A stretch of DNA of 64,000 bases from Agromyces rhizosphaerae (GCF_027925245.1 NZ_BSDP01000001.1:124001-188000); one strand, 5' to 3'. Shown: positions 34,299-47,933, counted from the stretch's first letter. The notes: generated from the sequence alone by a model not told the origin. Numbers and translations are program-made.

Positions 34299-35108
34299 AT
34301 GGACATCGATTCCCCCAAGGACGCCGCCCGCACCGCGGAGCGCTCGCAGACGTTCCGGATCCTCGCCCGATCGGGCTACGTCGTGCTCGGCATCATCCAC
34401 GTCATCATCGGCGCGATCGCGATCTCGGTGGCGACGGGCAACGGCGGCGGGGAGGCCGAGGAGTCCGGGGCGCTCGAGCAGATCGCGAAGACGCCGTTCG
34501 GCGGCGTCCTGCTGTGGGGTATCGCGGTCGGCCTGTTCGCGCTCGCGATCTGGTCCGTGGCCGAGGCGCTCCTCGCGCAGGGGTCGGACGAGAAGGAGAA
34601 GTGGGGCGAACGGCTGAAGGAGGGCGGCAAGGCCGTCACGTACCTCGCGGTGGGCTACACGGCGGTCGTGTTCGCCCTCGGCGGCAGCAGCGACTCGTCG
34701 GAGTCGAGCCAGGGACTCGCGGCGACCCTCATCCGGATGCCGGGCGGCGTCTTCGTGCTCGCGCTGATCGGCCTGGTCGTGCTCGGCATCGGCGTCGGCT
34801 TCGTCTGGCGGGGCGTGCGGGTCTCGTTCACCGACGGCCTGAACGTGCCGTCGGGAGCCGTCGGGTCGGCGCTCGTCGCGCTCGGCGTCGCCGGCTACGT
34901 CGCAAAGGGCATCGGCGTCGGGATCGTCGGCGTGCTGTTCGTCGTCGCGGCGTTCACGCTCGACCCCGAGCAGGCGGGCGGGCTCGACGCGGCACTGAAG
35001 AGCCTGCTCGAACTGCCGTTCGGCGTCGTGCTGCTGTGGGCGATCGGCCTCGGGATCATCGCGTACGGCGCCTACTCGGTCGCACGCGCGAAGTACGCCC
35101 GGCTCTGA
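34299..35108 (+). CDS. DUF1206 membrane protein
   Basis: 269 residues with six hydrophobic helices in three two-helix repeats. Each repeat has the pattern ARSGYVVLGIIHVIIG, GKAVTYLAVGYTAVVFA or GSALVALGVAGYVAKGIGVG, followed by a linker and a Gly-rich helix (PFGGVLLWGIAVGLFALAIW, PFGVVLLWAIGLGIIAYGAY). This matches DUF1206, an actinobacterial family of unknown role. It is convergent with proS. Confidence 0.88.
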   Translation: MDIDSPKDAARTAERSQTFRILARSGYVVLGIIHVIIGAIAISVATGNGGGEAEESGALEQIAKTPFGGVLLWGIAVGLFALAIWSVAEALLAQGSDEKEKWGERLKEGGKAVTYLAVGYTAVVFALGGSSDSSESSQGLAATLIRMPGGVFVLALIGLVVLGIGVGFVWRGVRVSFTDGLNVPSGAVGSALVALGVAGYVAKGIGVGIVGVLFVVAAFTLDPEQAGGLDAALKSLLELPFGVVLLWAIGLGIIAYGAYSVARAKYARL

Positions 35109-35129
35109 GCCGGGCACCGCCGGGTCGCG

Positions 35130-36896
35130 CTAGCCGCGCACCGCCGGGACGACTTCCGCCAGCGGCACCGTCGTGCGCTCCCCCGAGGCGCGGTCCCACA
35201 CCTCGACGACGCCGTCGGCCACACCGCGGCCCACGATGACGATCTTCGGCACGCCGATCAGCTCGGCGTCGGCGAACTTCACCCCGGGCGACAGCTTCGG
35301 GCGGTCGTCGAACAGCACGTCGCATCCGCTCGCCTCGAGGTCTGCGACGACCCCCTCGGCGGCCTCGAAGACCGCAGGGTCCTTGCCGGTGGCGACCACG
35401 TGCACGTCGAACGGCGCGATCGATGCGGGCCAGGCCAGGCCCTTCTCGTCGTTGTGCTCCTCGGCGATGATCGCGAGGATGCGGGTCACGCCGATGCCGT
35501 AGGAGCCCATCGTGACGGTCACGAGCTTGCCGTTCTCGTCGAGCACCTTGAGGCCGAGCGCGTCGGCGTACTTGCGGCCGAGCTGGAAGACGTGGCCGAT
35601 CTCCATGCCGCGCGCGAGGTGCACGGGGCCGGAGCCGTCGGGTGCGGGGTCGCCCTCGCGCACGGAGGCGGCCTCGATGGTGCCGTCGGCGGTGAAGTCA
35701 CGACCGGCGACGAGGCCGAACACGTGCTTCTGGTCGAGGTTCGCGCCGGTGATCCACTCGGTGCCGTCGACCACGCGGGGGTCGAGCAGGTAGCGGATGC
35801 CGGTGGCCGACTCCGCGCCGAGCACGGCGCCGTCCGGCGACCAGGGGCCGATGTAGCCCTTCACGAGGCCGGGGTGCGCCGCGAAGTCGGCCTCGGTGGC
35901 AGGCTCGACCTCGGCCGGCGCGAACGCCACCTCGACGCGCTTGTCGTCGACCTCGCGGTCGCCGGGGAGGCCGACGATCACGAGCTCGCGCGAGCCGTCG
36001 GGCTGCACGAGCGCGAGCACGACGTTCTTGAGCGTGTCGGCCGCGGTCCAGTCGCGGCCGTCGGGCCGCGGGTACTCGGCGTTCGCGAGGTCGACGAGCG
36101 TCGCGATGGTCGGCGTGTTCGGCGAGTCGAGCACGACCGCGTCGGGCAGGCCCTCGGTCGGCAGCGCGTCGGGCACCACGGTGGTGAACGCCTCGACGTT
36201 GGCGGCGTAGCCGCCCTCGGAGCGCACGAAGGTGTCCTCGCCGACGGGCGTCGGGTGCAGGAACTCCTCGCTGCGGGAGCCGCCCATCGCACCGGCATCC
36301 GCCTGCACGATCACGTACTCGAGTCCGAGGCGCGCGAAGATGCGCTCGTAGGCGTCGCGCTGCGCCTGGTAGCTCGCGTCGAGACCCGCATCCGTGTGGT
36401 CGAACGAGTACGCGTCCTTCATGGTGAACTCGCGGCCGCGCAGGAGGCCTGCGCGCGGACGCGCCTCGTCGCGGTACTTGTCCTGGATCTGGTAGATCGA
36501 CAGCGGCAGGTCCTTGTACGACGAGTAGAGGTCCTTCACCGTGAGCGTGAAGACCTCCTCGTGCGTGGGCGCGAGCAGGTAGTCGGCCCCCTTGCGGTCC
36601 TGCAGGCGGAAGATGCCGTCGCCGTACTCCTCCCAGCGACCGGTCGCCTCGTAGGGCTCCTTCGGCAGCAGCGCCGGGAAGTGCACCTCGTGCGCGCCGG
36701 CGGCGGCCATCTCCTCGCGGATGATGCGCTCGACCTTCTCCTTGACCCGGAGGCCGAGCGGGAGCCAGGCGAACACGCCCGGCGCCTGGCGTCGGATGTA
36801 GCCGGCGCGCACGAGCAGCTTGTGGCTCGTGACCTCGGCGTCGGAGGGGTCTTCGCGGAGCGTGCGGAGGAAGTAGTTCGTCAGGCGTACGGGCAC
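35130..36896 (-). CDS. proS: prolyl-tRNA synthetase, bacterial type
   Basis: Charges tRNA-Pro. 588 residues, the bacterial (ProS type 1) length, with class II core motifs ([48 protein letters not shown]), an inserted YbaK-like editing domain around residues 225-390 and an anticodon-binding C-terminus ([18 protein letters not shown]). Usual TxE and GRExxMxD elements are present. The GTG start is leaderless. Confidence 0.95.
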   Translation of the reverse strand: MPVRLTNYFLRTLREDPSDAEVTSHKLLVRAGYIRRQAPGVFAWLPLGLRVKEKVERIIREEMAAAGAHEVHFPALLPKEPYEATGRWEEYGDGIFRLQDRKGADYLLAPTHEEVFTLTVKDLYSSYKDLPLSIYQIQDKYRDEARPRAGLLRGREFTMKDAYSFDHTDAGLDASYQAQRDAYERIFARLGLEYVIVQADAGAMGGSRSEEFLHPTPVGEDTFVRSEGGYAANVEAFTTVVPDALPTEGLPDAVVLDSPNTPTIATLVDLANAEYPRPDGRDWTAADTLKNVVLALVQPDGSRELVIVGLPGDREVDDKRVEVAFAPAEVEPATEADFAAHPGLVKGYIGPWSPDGAVLGAESATGIRYLLDPRVVDGTEWITGANLDQKHVFGLVAGRDFTADGTIEAASVREGDPAPDGSGPVHLARGMEIGHVFQLGRKYADALGLKVLDENGKLVTVTMGSYGIGVTRILAIIAEEHNDEKGLAWPASIAPFDVHVVATGKDPAVFEAAEGVVADLEASGCDVLFDDRPKLSPGVKFADAELIGVPKIVIVGRGVADGVVEVWDRASGERTTVPLAEVVPAVRG

Positions 36897-36902
36897 CCGA
36901 AC

Positions 36903-36908
36903 AGTCTA
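36903..36908 (-). promoter_or_regulatory. -10 box, leaderless promoter of proS
   Basis: TAGACT on the minus strand ends six bases before the GTG at 36896. Confidence 0.5.
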
Positions 36909-36951
36909 GAGGCGGCGGGCGGATGCCTCCGGGCGCCCGATCCCCCTCGCG

Positions 36952-36965
36952 CTGTGTATACACAG
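36952..36965. promoter_or_regulatory. GntR operator candidate 1
   Basis: CTGTGTATACACAG is a perfect 14-base palindrome between proS and the GntR gene. Its TGTATACA-like core is the kind of site bound by FadR-subfamily GntR regulators. Confidence 0.6.
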
Positions 36966-37016
36966 ATACCCGCATTCTTCCGTATGCTCGCGATTCGTCG
37001 GGCTGGATGCTACGTT

Positions 37017-37028
37017 CTGTATACACAG
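37017..37028. promoter_or_regulatory. GntR operator candidate 2, over the ribosome-binding region
   Basis: CTGTATACACAG repeats the first site with two bases less and a perfect TGTATACA core (37018-37025). It directly follows a possible -10 box TACGTT (37011-37016) and ends where the AGGAGG ribosome site (37027-37032) of the GntR gene begins, an arrangement well suited to autorepression. Confidence 0.6.
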
Positions 37029-37037
37029 GAGGCGACG

Positions 37038-37736
37038 ATGACCACGACAGGGCGCGCAAGCGACCGGGCGTACGACACGCTCCGCGACGAGATCATCGCG
37101 TGGGAGCTCCCGCCCGGCAGCGTGCTCGGCGAGGTCGAGCAGGCCGCGCGGCTCGGCGTCTCGCGCACGCCGCTGCGCGAGGCCCTCTCGCGCCTCGCCG
37201 CCGACGGTCTCGTCGCCCCGCACGGCGGGCGCGGCGTCGTCGTCACCGACCTCTCCGCCGACGACGTGCGCGAGCTGTTCGAGGTGCGCCGCGCGCTCGA
37301 GGAGCAGGCCGCGCGCCTGGCCGCCCGCCGCGCCGATCCCGAGCCGTTCCGCGCGCTCGCCGCCGAGTTCGCGGAGGTCCGCGACCTGCTCGAGCACGAC
37401 GACCCGCTGCGGCACCGCTACTTCGACCTCGTGGGCCGGTTCGACGCGGCGCTCGACGCGGCCATGGCCAACGGCTACCTCGCCGCCGCGCTCCGCCCGG
37501 TGCGCACCCACCTCGCCCGCGTGCGACGCATGGCCCGCTTCGACGCGGCGCGCCTGCTCGAGGCCGCACGCGAGCACCAGGCCATCGCCCTCGCCATCGC
37601 CGACGGCGAGCCCGAGCTCGCGGCGCACGCGACCCACCTGCACCTGCACCACGCGCTGCAGGGCATCCTCGACCACCTCGCCGGCGATGCCGCCGGCACG
37701 CACGACCACCCGCAACGAACGGAGCACATCGCATGA
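37038..37736 (+). CDS. GntR-family (FCD/FadR-subfamily) regulator of the methylcitrate operon
   Basis: 232 residues. The N-terminal winged helix has [21 protein letters not shown] and [20 protein letters not shown]; the C-terminal all-helical FCD domain starts at [19 protein letters not shown] and has His residues (HYLHLHH region) that could bind metal or an acid ligand. Its stop overlaps the prpD start (ATGA), so it is cotranscribed with the genes it probably controls. The expected effector is 2-methylcitrate or a related acid. Two matching palindromes lie just upstream. AGGAGG gives the start. Confidence 0.9.
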   Translation: MTTTGRASDRAYDTLRDEIIAWELPPGSVLGEVEQAARLGVSRTPLREALSRLAADGLVAPHGGRGVVVTDLSADDVRELFEVRRALEEQAARLAARRADPEPFRALAAEFAEVRDLLEHDDPLRHRYFDLVGRFDAALDAAMANGYLAAALRPVRTHLARVRRMARFDAARLLEAAREHQAIALAIADGEPELAAHATHLHLHHALQGILDHLAGDAAGTHDHPQRTEHIA

Positions 37737-39229
37737 TCGACCTCGAGGTCCGCACCTACCGCAGCGACGAGCTGCTGCCGCGCGAGGAGCAGCTCGCCTG
37801 GCGCATCGCCGAGATCGCCGCGGACCCCGTGGCCGTCGACGACGACGTCACCGAGATGATCATCAACCGCGTGATCGACAACGCGTCGGTCGCCGTCGCC
37901 TCGCTCGGTCGCGCGCCGGTCGTCGCCGCGCGCGGGCAGGCGCAGGTGCACCCCTACTCCCCCGGGTCGACCGTGTTCGGCGTCGCGGGTCGCTACAGCC
38001 CCGAGTGGGCCGCGTACGCGAACGGCGTCGCCGTGCGCGAGCTCGACTACCACGACACCTTCCTCGCCGCCGAGTACTCGCACCCGGGCGACAACATCCC
38101 GCCGATCCTCGCGGTCGCCCAGCACGCCGGGCGCGACGGCGCGGCCCTCGTGCGCGGCATCGCCACCGGCTACGAGGTGCAGGTCGACCTCGTGAAGGCC
38201 ATCTCGCTGCACAAGCACAAGATCGACCACGTCGCCCACCTCGGGCCGAGCGCCGCAGCCGGCATCGGCACGCTGCTCGGGCTCGACCCGACCGTGATCT
38301 ACCAGGCCATCGGCCAGGCGCTGCACACGACCACCGCGACCCGCCAGTCGCGCAAGGGCGAGATCTCCACCTGGAAGGCCTCCGCCCCGGCGTTCGCGGG
38401 CAAGATGGCCGTCGAGGCGGTCGACCGCGCCATCCGCGGCCAGACCAGCCCCTCCCCCATCTGGGAGGGCGAGGACGGCGTGATCGCGTGGCTGCTCGAC
38501 GGGCCGGAGGGTCGCTACACGGTGCCGCTGCCCGGTCCGGGCGAGTCCAAGCGGGCCATCCTCGACTCGTACACGAAGGAGCACTCGGCGGAGTACCAGG
38601 CGCAGGCGCTCATCGACCTCGGCCGGCGCCTCGGCACCGAGCACCCCGAACTGCGCGACCCGGCCGCCGTCGAGTCGATCCTCATCGCGACCAGCCACCA
38701 CACCCACTACGTGATCGGCTCGGGTGCGAACGACCCGCAGAAGTACGACCCGACCGCCTCGCGCGAGACGCTCGACCACTCCATCCCCTACATCTTCACC
38801 GTGGCGCTGCAGGACGGCGCCTGGCACCACGTCGACTCGTACGCGCCCGAGCGCGCGCAGCGGCCCGACACCGTCGAGCTGTGGCGCAAGGTCACGACCG
38901 TCGAGGACCCGGAGTGGACCCGCCGCTACCACTCGATCGACATCGCCGAGAAGGCGTTCGGCGGCCGGGTGGAGATCACCCTCGCCGACGGCAGCCGCAT
39001 CGTCGAGGAGATCGCGGTCGCCGACGCCCACCCGCTGGGCGCCCGGCCGTTCGGTCGCGACGACTACGTGCAGAAGTTCCGCACCCTCGCCTACGGCGTG
39101 CTGTCGGCCGCCGAGGTCGACCGCTTCCTCGACCTCGCCGTGCGCCTGCCCGAGCTCACGCCCGGCGAGCTGGGCGAGCTGAACCCGATCGCCGACCGGG
39201 TGCCCGAGGCGCCGAAGGGGCTCTTCTGA
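37733..39229 (+). CDS. prpD: 2-methylcitrate dehydratase (MmgE/PrpD family)
   Basis: Dehydrates 2-methylcitrate to cis-2-methylaconitate in propionyl-CoA breakdown, without an iron-sulfur cluster. 498 residues, normal. Seen: [48 protein letters not shown], and [18 protein letters not shown]. It overlaps the GntR gene upstream and shares the sequence TGATG with prpB downstream, so translation is coupled. Confidence 0.93.
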   Translation: MIDLEVRTYRSDELLPREEQLAWRIAEIAADPVAVDDDVTEMIINRVIDNASVAVASLGRAPVVAARGQAQVHPYSPGSTVFGVAGRYSPEWAAYANGVAVRELDYHDTFLAAEYSHPGDNIPPILAVAQHAGRDGAALVRGIATGYEVQVDLVKAISLHKHKIDHVAHLGPSAAAGIGTLLGLDPTVIYQAIGQALHTTTATRQSRKGEISTWKASAPAFAGKMAVEAVDRAIRGQTSPSPIWEGEDGVIAWLLDGPEGRYTVPLPGPGESKRAILDSYTKEHSAEYQAQALIDLGRRLGTEHPELRDPAAVESILIATSHHTHYVIGSGANDPQKYDPTASRETLDHSIPYIFTVALQDGAWHHVDSYAPERAQRPDTVELWRKVTTVEDPEWTRRYHSIDIAEKAFGGRVEITLADGSRIVEEIAVADAHPLGARPFGRDDYVQKFRTLAYGVLSAAEVDRFLDLAVRLPELTPGELGELNPIADRVPEAPKGLF

Positions 39230-40185
39230 TGGTGCTGCACTCGAAGGTCACGCCGACCGAGAAGCGGCGACGGTTCCGCGAGGCGCTCGCGGCCCCGGAG
39301 ATCGTGCGCATGCCCGGCGCGTTCAACCCGCTGAGCGCCCGGCTCATCCAGGACGTCGGGTTCGAGGGCGTCTACATCTCGGGCGCCGTGCTCTCGGCCG
39401 ACCTGGGCCTGCCCGACATCGGGCTGACCACCCTCACCGAGGTCGCCGGCCGCGGTGCCCAGATCGCCCGCGTGACCGACCTGCCGACCCTCATAGACGC
39501 CGACACCGGATTCGGCGAGCCCATGAACGTGGCGCGCACGGTGCAGGTGATGGAGGACGCCGGCATCTCGGCGCTGCACATCGAGGACCAGGTCAACCCG
39601 AAGCGGTGCGGGCACCTCGACGGCAAGGACGTGGTCGACGAGGCCACGGCGCTCCGCCGCATCCGTGCCGCCGTCGACGCCCGCCGCGACCCCGAGCTCG
39701 TGATCATGGCCCGCACCGACGTGCGCGGAGTCGCCGGGCTGCGGGCGGCGACCGACCGCGCCAGGGCCCTGGTCGACGCGGGCGCGGACGCGATCTTCCC
39801 CGAGGCGATGGCCGACCTCGACGAGTTCGCGGCCATGCGCGCCGCGGTCGACGTGCCGATCCTCGCGAACATGACCGAGTTCGGCAAGAGCCCGCTGTTC
39901 ACGGCCGCCGAGCTCGAGTCGGTGGGCGTGAACCTCGTGATCCACCCCGTCTCGCTGCTGCGCCTGGCAATGGGCGAGGCCGAGCGGAGCCTCCGGCAGC
40001 TCGCCGCCGAGGGCAGCCTCACCAACGCGGTGCCGCGCATGCAGACCCGCGCGCGCCTGTACGAGCTCAACGAGTACGCCGACTACGCCCGGTTCGACGA
40101 GGAGGTCTTCGCCTTCGACGTGCCGGGCGCAGCGGACCGAACGCCCCGCGAGGACGCGGAGCCCCGACGAAGGGAACACGCATGA
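39229..40185 (+). CDS. prpB: 2-methylisocitrate lyase
   Basis: Cleaves 2-methylisocitrate into pyruvate and succinate. 318 residues of the isocitrate-lyase/PEP-mutase family. The active-site hexapeptide NPKRCGH (Lys-Arg-Cys-Gly-His) is the PrpB form; DADTGFGEPMNVARTV holds the Mg-binding aspartates. The start overlaps prpD by one base, and the stop overlaps the prpC ATG. Confidence 0.94.
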   Translation: MVLHSKVTPTEKRRRFREALAAPEIVRMPGAFNPLSARLIQDVGFEGVYISGAVLSADLGLPDIGLTTLTEVAGRGAQIARVTDLPTLIDADTGFGEPMNVARTVQVMEDAGISALHIEDQVNPKRCGHLDGKDVVDEATALRRIRAAVDARRDPELVIMARTDVRGVAGLRAATDRARALVDAGADAIFPEAMADLDEFAAMRAAVDVPILANMTEFGKSPLFTAAELESVGVNLVIHPVSLLRLAMGEAERSLRQLAAEGSLTNAVPRMQTRARLYELNEYADYARFDEEVFAFDVPGAADRTPREDAEPRRREHA

Positions 40186-41315
40186 CCGACACCACACCCG
40201 AGATCCGCAAGGGCCTCGCCGGAGTCGTCGTCGACACGACGGCGATCTCGAAGGTGAACCCCGCCACCAACTCGCTGCTCTACCGTGGCTACCCCGTGCA
40301 GGAGCTCGCCGAGCACTGCTCGGTCGAGGAGGTCGCGCTGCTGCTGTGGACCGGCGAGCTGCCCACCCCCGACGAGCTCGCCGCGTTCGAGGCCGAGGAG
40401 CGCGCCGGCCGCGCCCTCGCCCCGCAGGTGCGCGACGCGATCACCCGTGCGCCGCTCACCGCCCACCCGATGGACGTCGTGCGCACCGCGATCAGCGTGC
40501 ACGGCGAGATCGACCCCGACACGGCGGATGCCTCGCCCGAGGCCGACCTGCGCAAGGCCAAGCGCCTGTTCGCGGCGGTGCCCGCCATGGTCGCGCTCGA
40601 CCAGCGCCGCCGGCACGGCCTCGACGAGATCGCGCCGCGCGAGGACCTCGACTACTCGGCGAACCTGCTCTGGATGACGTTCGGCACCGAGCTCACGGAG
40701 GCCGAGATCGACGTGTTCCGCGTCTCGATGGTGCTCTACGCCGAGCACTCGTTCAACGCGTCGACCTTCACCGCGCGGGTCGTGACCTCGACCATGAGCG
40801 ACCTGCACTCGGCGGTCGTGGCGGCCGTCGGCGCGCTCAAGGGCCCGCTGCACGGCGGCGCGAACGAGGCCGTCATGCACATGTTCGACGAGATCGGCGA
40901 CGCCTCGGCGGCCGTGGCCTGGCTCGACGAGGCCCTCGCGAGCAAGCGCAAGATCATGGGCTTCGGCCACCGCGTCTACAAGAACGGCGACTCGCGCGTG
41001 CCGACCATGAAGGCCGCGCTCGACCGCCTCATCGCCGAGCGCGGGCGCGACGACCTGCTCGCGCTGTACGACACGCTGGGCGACGCGATGGCCGAGCGCA
41101 AGGGCATCCTGCCGAACCTCGACTACCCGAGCGGCCCCGCGTACCACCTGCTCGGCTTCGACACCCCGACGTTCACGCCGCTGTTCGTCGCCAGCCGGGT
41201 CATGGGCTGGACCGCGCACATCATGGAGCAGGCGGCGGCCAACGCGCTCATCCGCCCGCTCTCGGCGTACGACGGGCCGGAGCAGCGGCACGTGCCGCAG
41301 GCCGTCTCGGTCTGA
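40182..41315 (+). CDS. prpC: 2-methylcitrate synthase/citrate synthase
   Basis: Condenses propionyl-CoA (and often acetyl-CoA) with oxaloacetate. 377 residues, the short citrate-synthase type. Catalytic residues are visible in GPLHGGANEAV, MGFGHRVYKNGDSR and FDTPTFTPLFVASR. KGLAGVVVDTTAISKV at the N-terminus is typical of PrpC. It closes the methylcitrate operon and is followed by a strong hairpin. 2-methylcitrate synthase is favoured by context. Confidence 0.93.
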   Translation: MTDTTPEIRKGLAGVVVDTTAISKVNPATNSLLYRGYPVQELAEHCSVEEVALLLWTGELPTPDELAAFEAEERAGRALAPQVRDAITRAPLTAHPMDVVRTAISVHGEIDPDTADASPEADLRKAKRLFAAVPAMVALDQRRRHGLDEIAPREDLDYSANLLWMTFGTELTEAEIDVFRVSMVLYAEHSFNASTFTARVVTSTMSDLHSAVVAAVGALKGPLHGGANEAVMHMFDEIGDASAAVAWLDEALASKRKIMGFGHRVYKNGDSRVPTMKAALDRLIAERGRDDLLALYDTLGDAMAERKGILPNLDYPSGPAYHLLGFDTPTFTPLFVASRVMGWTAHIMEQAAANALIRPLSAYDGPEQRHVPQAVSV

Positions 41316-41325
41316 CCCGACTCCC

Positions 41326-41370
41326 GCGCGACGCCCGGGCCGGACACGAGTTCCGGCCCGGGCGTCGCGC
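41326..41370 (+). terminator. 19-base-pair hairpin terminator of the prp operon
   Basis: The arm GCGCGACGCCCGGGCCGGA (41326-41344) pairs perfectly with 41352-41370 around a seven-base loop, 10 bases after the prpC stop. No T-run follows, but the stem is long enough to act as an actinobacterial-type terminator. Confidence 0.7.
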
Positions 41371-41413
41371 TGTCCTCGGGCGCGGCGGAGTCGACCGCGC
41401 GGTGCCGGATATT

Positions 41414-41425
41414 GAATCGCGATTC
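41414..41425. promoter_or_regulatory. perfect palindrome upstream of the beta-oxidation operon
   Basis: GAATCGCGATTC, a 12-base perfect inverted repeat, shares its GAATCG half-site with the inverted repeat before the TetR gene at 47901. An unusually AT-rich stretch (41480-41508, including CTTTTTTGAATCTATTG) lies between it and the acyl-CoA dehydrogenase start and probably carries the promoter. Confidence 0.45.
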
Positions 41426-41573
41426 GGCCGGATTGTCGCGACGCCCCTGTGCGTCCGGTCTCGGCCCGCGAATCTCTGCGAACTTTTTTGAATCTATTGT
41501 AGAAAATCGGGATCGGTGCCACACTGGCGGGACAGGGCCGACCGGCCAGGGCAGATCAGTGAGGATCGATCGG

Positions 41574-42737
41574 ATGTTCAAGGACCTCGGAACGTCGCGC
41601 ACCGTCTACGACACGGAGCACCGCGAGTTCGGCGCGCTCGTCGCCGACTTCGTCGAAGCGGAGGCCGCACCGAACGCGGAGCGGTGGGAGCGCGAGGGGA
41701 AGGTGGACCGATCCCTGTTCACCGCCGCAGCGGAAGCCGGCATCCTCGGCTTCGGCGTGCCGGAGGAGTACGGCGGCATGGGCATCGACGACTTCCGCTA
41801 CAACGCGATCATGGGCGAGGAGCTCGCGCGCAACCCGGTCAGCGACGGCATGGCCGGGATCGCGCTCTCGAACGACATCGTCTACCCGTACTTCCTCGAC
41901 CTGACGAACGACGACCAGAAGGCGCGCTGGCTCCCCGGGCTCGCCGAGGGCACGCTCATCACGGCCATCGCGATGACCGAGCCGGGCACGGGCTCCGACC
42001 TCGCGGGCATCCGCACCACCGCCGTCCGCGACGGCGACGAGTACGTGGTCAACGGCGCGAAGACCTTCATCTCGAACGGCCAGAACGCCGACCTGGTGGT
42101 CACCGCGGTGCGCACCTCGGACGACCGTCACAAGGGACTCAGCCTCATCGTGATCCCGTCCGACTCCCCCGGCTTCTCGCGCGGACGCAACCTCGACAAG
42201 ATCGGCCTGCACGCGCAGGACACCAGCGAGCTCGCGTTCACCGACGTGCGGGTGCCGGCCGAGAACCTGCTCGGCCCGGAGGGCGCCGGGTTCCTCGGGC
42301 TGATGAAGAACCTGCCCCAGGAGCGCATCTCCATCGCGGCCGCGGCGGTCGCCGCCTGCGAGGGCGTGCTCGAGCGCACCCTGTCGTACGTGAAGGAGCG
42401 GAAGGCCTTCGGGCAGCCGATCGGCAGCTTCCAGAACACGCGCTTCGTGCTCGCCGAGCTGACCACCGAGGTGCGCGTGACCCGTGCGTACATCGACGAC
42501 TGCCTGCGCCAGCACGTCGCCGGCCGCCTCTCCGCCGAGGACGCCGCCGCCGCGAAGTTCTGGTGCACCGAGCTGCAGCAGAAGGTCGTCGGCAAGTGCC
42601 TGCAGCTCTACGGCGGCTACGGCTACATGCGCGAGTACCGCATCGCGCGCGACTACGAGGACGCGCGCATCACGACCATCTACGGCGGCACCACCGAGAT
42701 CATGAAGGAGATCGTCGGCCGCAGCCTCGGGCTGTGA
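41574..42737 (+). CDS. acyl-CoA dehydrogenase
   Basis: FAD enzyme that introduces the trans-2 double bond in beta-oxidation and passes electrons to ETF. 387 residues. Seen: [27 protein letters not shown] for FAD contacts, [26 protein letters not shown] and [19 protein letters not shown], where Glu in TTEI is at the catalytic-base position of medium/short-chain enzymes. An alternative GTG start lies 15 bases upstream; the ATG with GAGG upstream is preferred. First gene of a four-gene operon. Confidence 0.93.
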   Translation: MFKDLGTSRTVYDTEHREFGALVADFVEAEAAPNAERWEREGKVDRSLFTAAAEAGILGFGVPEEYGGMGIDDFRYNAIMGEELARNPVSDGMAGIALSNDIVYPYFLDLTNDDQKARWLPGLAEGTLITAIAMTEPGTGSDLAGIRTTAVRDGDEYVVNGAKTFISNGQNADLVVTAVRTSDDRHKGLSLIVIPSDSPGFSRGRNLDKIGLHAQDTSELAFTDVRVPAENLLGPEGAGFLGLMKNLPQERISIAAAAVAACEGVLERTLSYVKERKAFGQPIGSFQNTRFVLAELTTEVRVTRAYIDDCLRQHVAGRLSAEDAAAAKFWCTELQQKVVGKCLQLYGGYGYMREYRIARDYEDARITTIYGGTTEIMKEIVGRSLGL

Positions 42738-42763
42738 CCTGCGATCGGAAGGACGACACCACG

Positions 42764-43972
42764 ATGACCGACGCATTCATCTACGACACGTTCCGCACCC
42801 CGCGCGGCAGGAACCGCGGCGGCGCGCTGCACGGGACCAAGCCGGTGGACCTCGCGAGCGGCCTGCTCGCCGAGCTCGGCCCGCGCAACCCGTCTCTCGA
42901 CCTCGACCGCATCGACGACGTCGTGCTCGGCGTCGTCTCGCCCGTCGGCGAGCAGGGCGGCGACATCGCGCGCACCGCGATCCTGAACGCGGGGCTCCCC
43001 GAGCACGTGCCCGGCGTGCAGGTCAATCGCTTCTGCGCCTCGGGCCTCGAGGCCGTGAACCTCGCCGCCCAGAAGGTCGCCTCCGGCTGGGAGGACCTCG
43101 TGGTCGCCGGCGGCGTCGAGGCCATGTCGCGCGTGCCGATCGGCTCCGACGGCGGCGCCTACGCGCAGGACCCGACCACCGCCTACGACGCCTACTTCGT
43201 GCCCCAGGGCATCTCGGCCGACCTCATCGCGACCATCGAGGGCTTCGACCGCGAGGACGTCGACGCGTTCGCGGTCTGGAGCCAGGACAAGGCGGATGCC
43301 GCCTGGGCGAACGGGTACTTCGAGAAGTCCATCGTGCCCGTGCGCGACATGAACGGCGTGCTCGTGCTCGACCACGACGAGCACCGCCGGCCCGGATCGA
43401 CCGTCGACGGGCTCGGGAAGCTCCCGTCGGCATTCGCCACCATGGGCGACCTGGGCGGCTTCGACGCCGTGGCGCTGCAGAAGTACCACTCGGTCGAGAA
43501 GATCTCGCACGTGCACACGGCGGCGAACTCGTCGGGCATCGTCGACGGCGCCGCGCTCGTGGTGCTCGGCAGCGAGGCCGCGGGCGACGCCATGGGCCTG
43601 ACGCCCCGCGCGCGCATCGTCGGTACGGCCGTGCTCGGCAGCGAGCCGACCATCATGCTCACCGGGCCGACCAGCGTCACCCAGCGCGTACTCGACAAGA
43701 CCGGACTCACCGTCGACGACATCGACCTGTTCGAGCTCAACGAGGCCTTCGCGTCGGTGGTCCTCAAGTGGATGAAGGACCTGGACATCCCGCGCGACAA
43801 GGTCAACGTCAACGGCGGCGCGATCGCCATGGGGCATCCGCTCGGCGCCACCGGCGCGATGATCCTCGGCACCATGCTCGACGAGCTCGAGCGCCGCGAC
43901 CTCCGACGGGGCCTCGCGACGCTCTGCGTCGGTGCCGGCATGGGCATCGCCACCGTGATCGAACGACTCTGA
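42764..43972 (+). CDS. fadA: acetyl-CoA C-acyltransferase (thiolase)
   Basis: Cleaves 3-ketoacyl-CoA with CoA, the last beta-oxidation step. 402 residues. Catalytic Cys in [15 protein letters not shown], His in [18 protein letters not shown], and the second Cys in LCVGAGMG are intact. Together with the downstream FadB-type protein it would form the trifunctional complex. The last codons run into a 16-base tandem repeat. Confidence 0.93.
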   Translation: MTDAFIYDTFRTPRGRNRGGALHGTKPVDLASGLLAELGPRNPSLDLDRIDDVVLGVVSPVGEQGGDIARTAILNAGLPEHVPGVQVNRFCASGLEAVNLAAQKVASGWEDLVVAGGVEAMSRVPIGSDGGAYAQDPTTAYDAYFVPQGISADLIATIEGFDREDVDAFAVWSQDKADAAWANGYFEKSIVPVRDMNGVLVLDHDEHRRPGSTVDGLGKLPSAFATMGDLGGFDAVALQKYHSVEKISHVHTAANSSGIVDGAALVVLGSEAAGDAMGLTPRARIVGTAVLGSEPTIMLTGPTSVTQRVLDKTGLTVDDIDLFELNEAFASVVLKWMKDLDIPRDKVNVNGGAIAMGHPLGATGAMILGTMLDELERRDLRRGLATLCVGAGMGIATVIERL

Positions 43973-44023
43973 GCTCGAACGACTCCGAGATCGAACGACT
44001 CCGAGATCGAACGACTCCGACCC
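43960..44023. repeat. four 16-base tandem repeats at the fadA 3' end
   Basis: Four consecutive 16-base units of CGAACGACTCCGAGAT (units 2 and 3 identical, 1 and 4 with two or three changes) start in the last codons of fadA and fill most of the gap before fadB. The first unit contains the fadA stop. It looks like slipped-strand duplication of the gene end. Confidence 0.85.
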
Positions 44024-44051
44024 GAACGAACCGACAGGACTGGACCCACTC

Positions 44052-47247
<3,196 letters not shown>

Positions 47248-47250
47248 GCC

Positions 47251-47901
47251 TCAGCGGCCGGCGCGCTCGCCCAGGCCCGGCGCCCCCATGCCGTGCAGCA
47301 CGAGCGAGCGCGCCGCCGCGACGAGGTCGGTCAGCGAGCGCATCCGCGGGTTCCACCACTCCGCCGCCCAGTTCATCGAGCCGAGCAGCAGCAGCCGCGA
47401 GACGTTGATGTCGAGCCCGTCGCGGAGCTGGCCCGCACGCGCGGCCTCGTCGAACAGGTCGCGCCAGATGCGGCTGTACGCCGCCTCCTCCTCGGCCGGG
47501 CGCGTACGCAGCTGCTCGGGAACCTGGCCGGCGTTGCGCACCGACGCCGTCGTGTAGTCGGAGATGCTGAGCTCGTACCGCAGGTGCTCCTCCACCGCGG
47601 CCAGGATGCGGTCGATCGGCTCGGTCCCCTCGGGAAGGGCATCGAGCACGGCCTGCACGTGCAGCCGCACGCGGTGCGCGCCGACCCACATGACCTCCTC
47701 GATGAGGTCGTCGCGCGAGGCGAAGTAGTAGTAGATGGCCGGAGCCTGCACCTCGGCCACCTCCGCGACGTCGCTGAGGCGCGTGCCGGCGTAGCCCTTG
47801 CGGCTCAGCACGTGCGCGGCGGCGTCGAGGATGCGCTCGCGGGTGCGCTCCGACTTCGTCGGAGCCGCGACCTGCTGCTGCGCGGCGGCACGCTGGGCCA
47901 T
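47251..47901 (-). CDS. TetR-family regulator of the fatty acid genes
   Basis: 216 residues. The N-terminal helix-turn-helix has RERILDAAAHVLSRKGYAGTRLSDVAEVAEVQAPAIYYYFASRDDLIEEV; the rest is an all-helical ligand domain. AAGGGGG gives the ATG at 47901. It sits between the beta-oxidation operon (convergent) and a divergent aldehyde dehydrogenase gene, and inverted repeats lie in the divergent gap. A repressor relieved by an acyl-CoA is the expected model, by analogy with FadR/KstR-type TetR proteins. Confidence 0.9.
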   Translation of the reverse strand: MAQRAAAQQQVAAPTKSERTRERILDAAAHVLSRKGYAGTRLSDVAEVAEVQAPAIYYYFASRDDLIEEVMWVGAHRVRLHVQAVLDALPEGTEPIDRILAAVEEHLRYELSISDYTTASVRNAGQVPEQLRTRPAEEEAAYSRIWRDLFDEAARAGQLRDGLDINVSRLLLLGSMNWAAEWWNPRMRSLTDLVAAARSLVLHGMGAPGLGERAGR

Positions 47902-47933
47902 CTGCGCCCCCTTCACCGTCACACCATCGGACG

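Noticed and set aside
43960..44023. Possible CRISPR array
   Set aside because: Units are contiguous 16-mers without spacers, and no cas genes are present.
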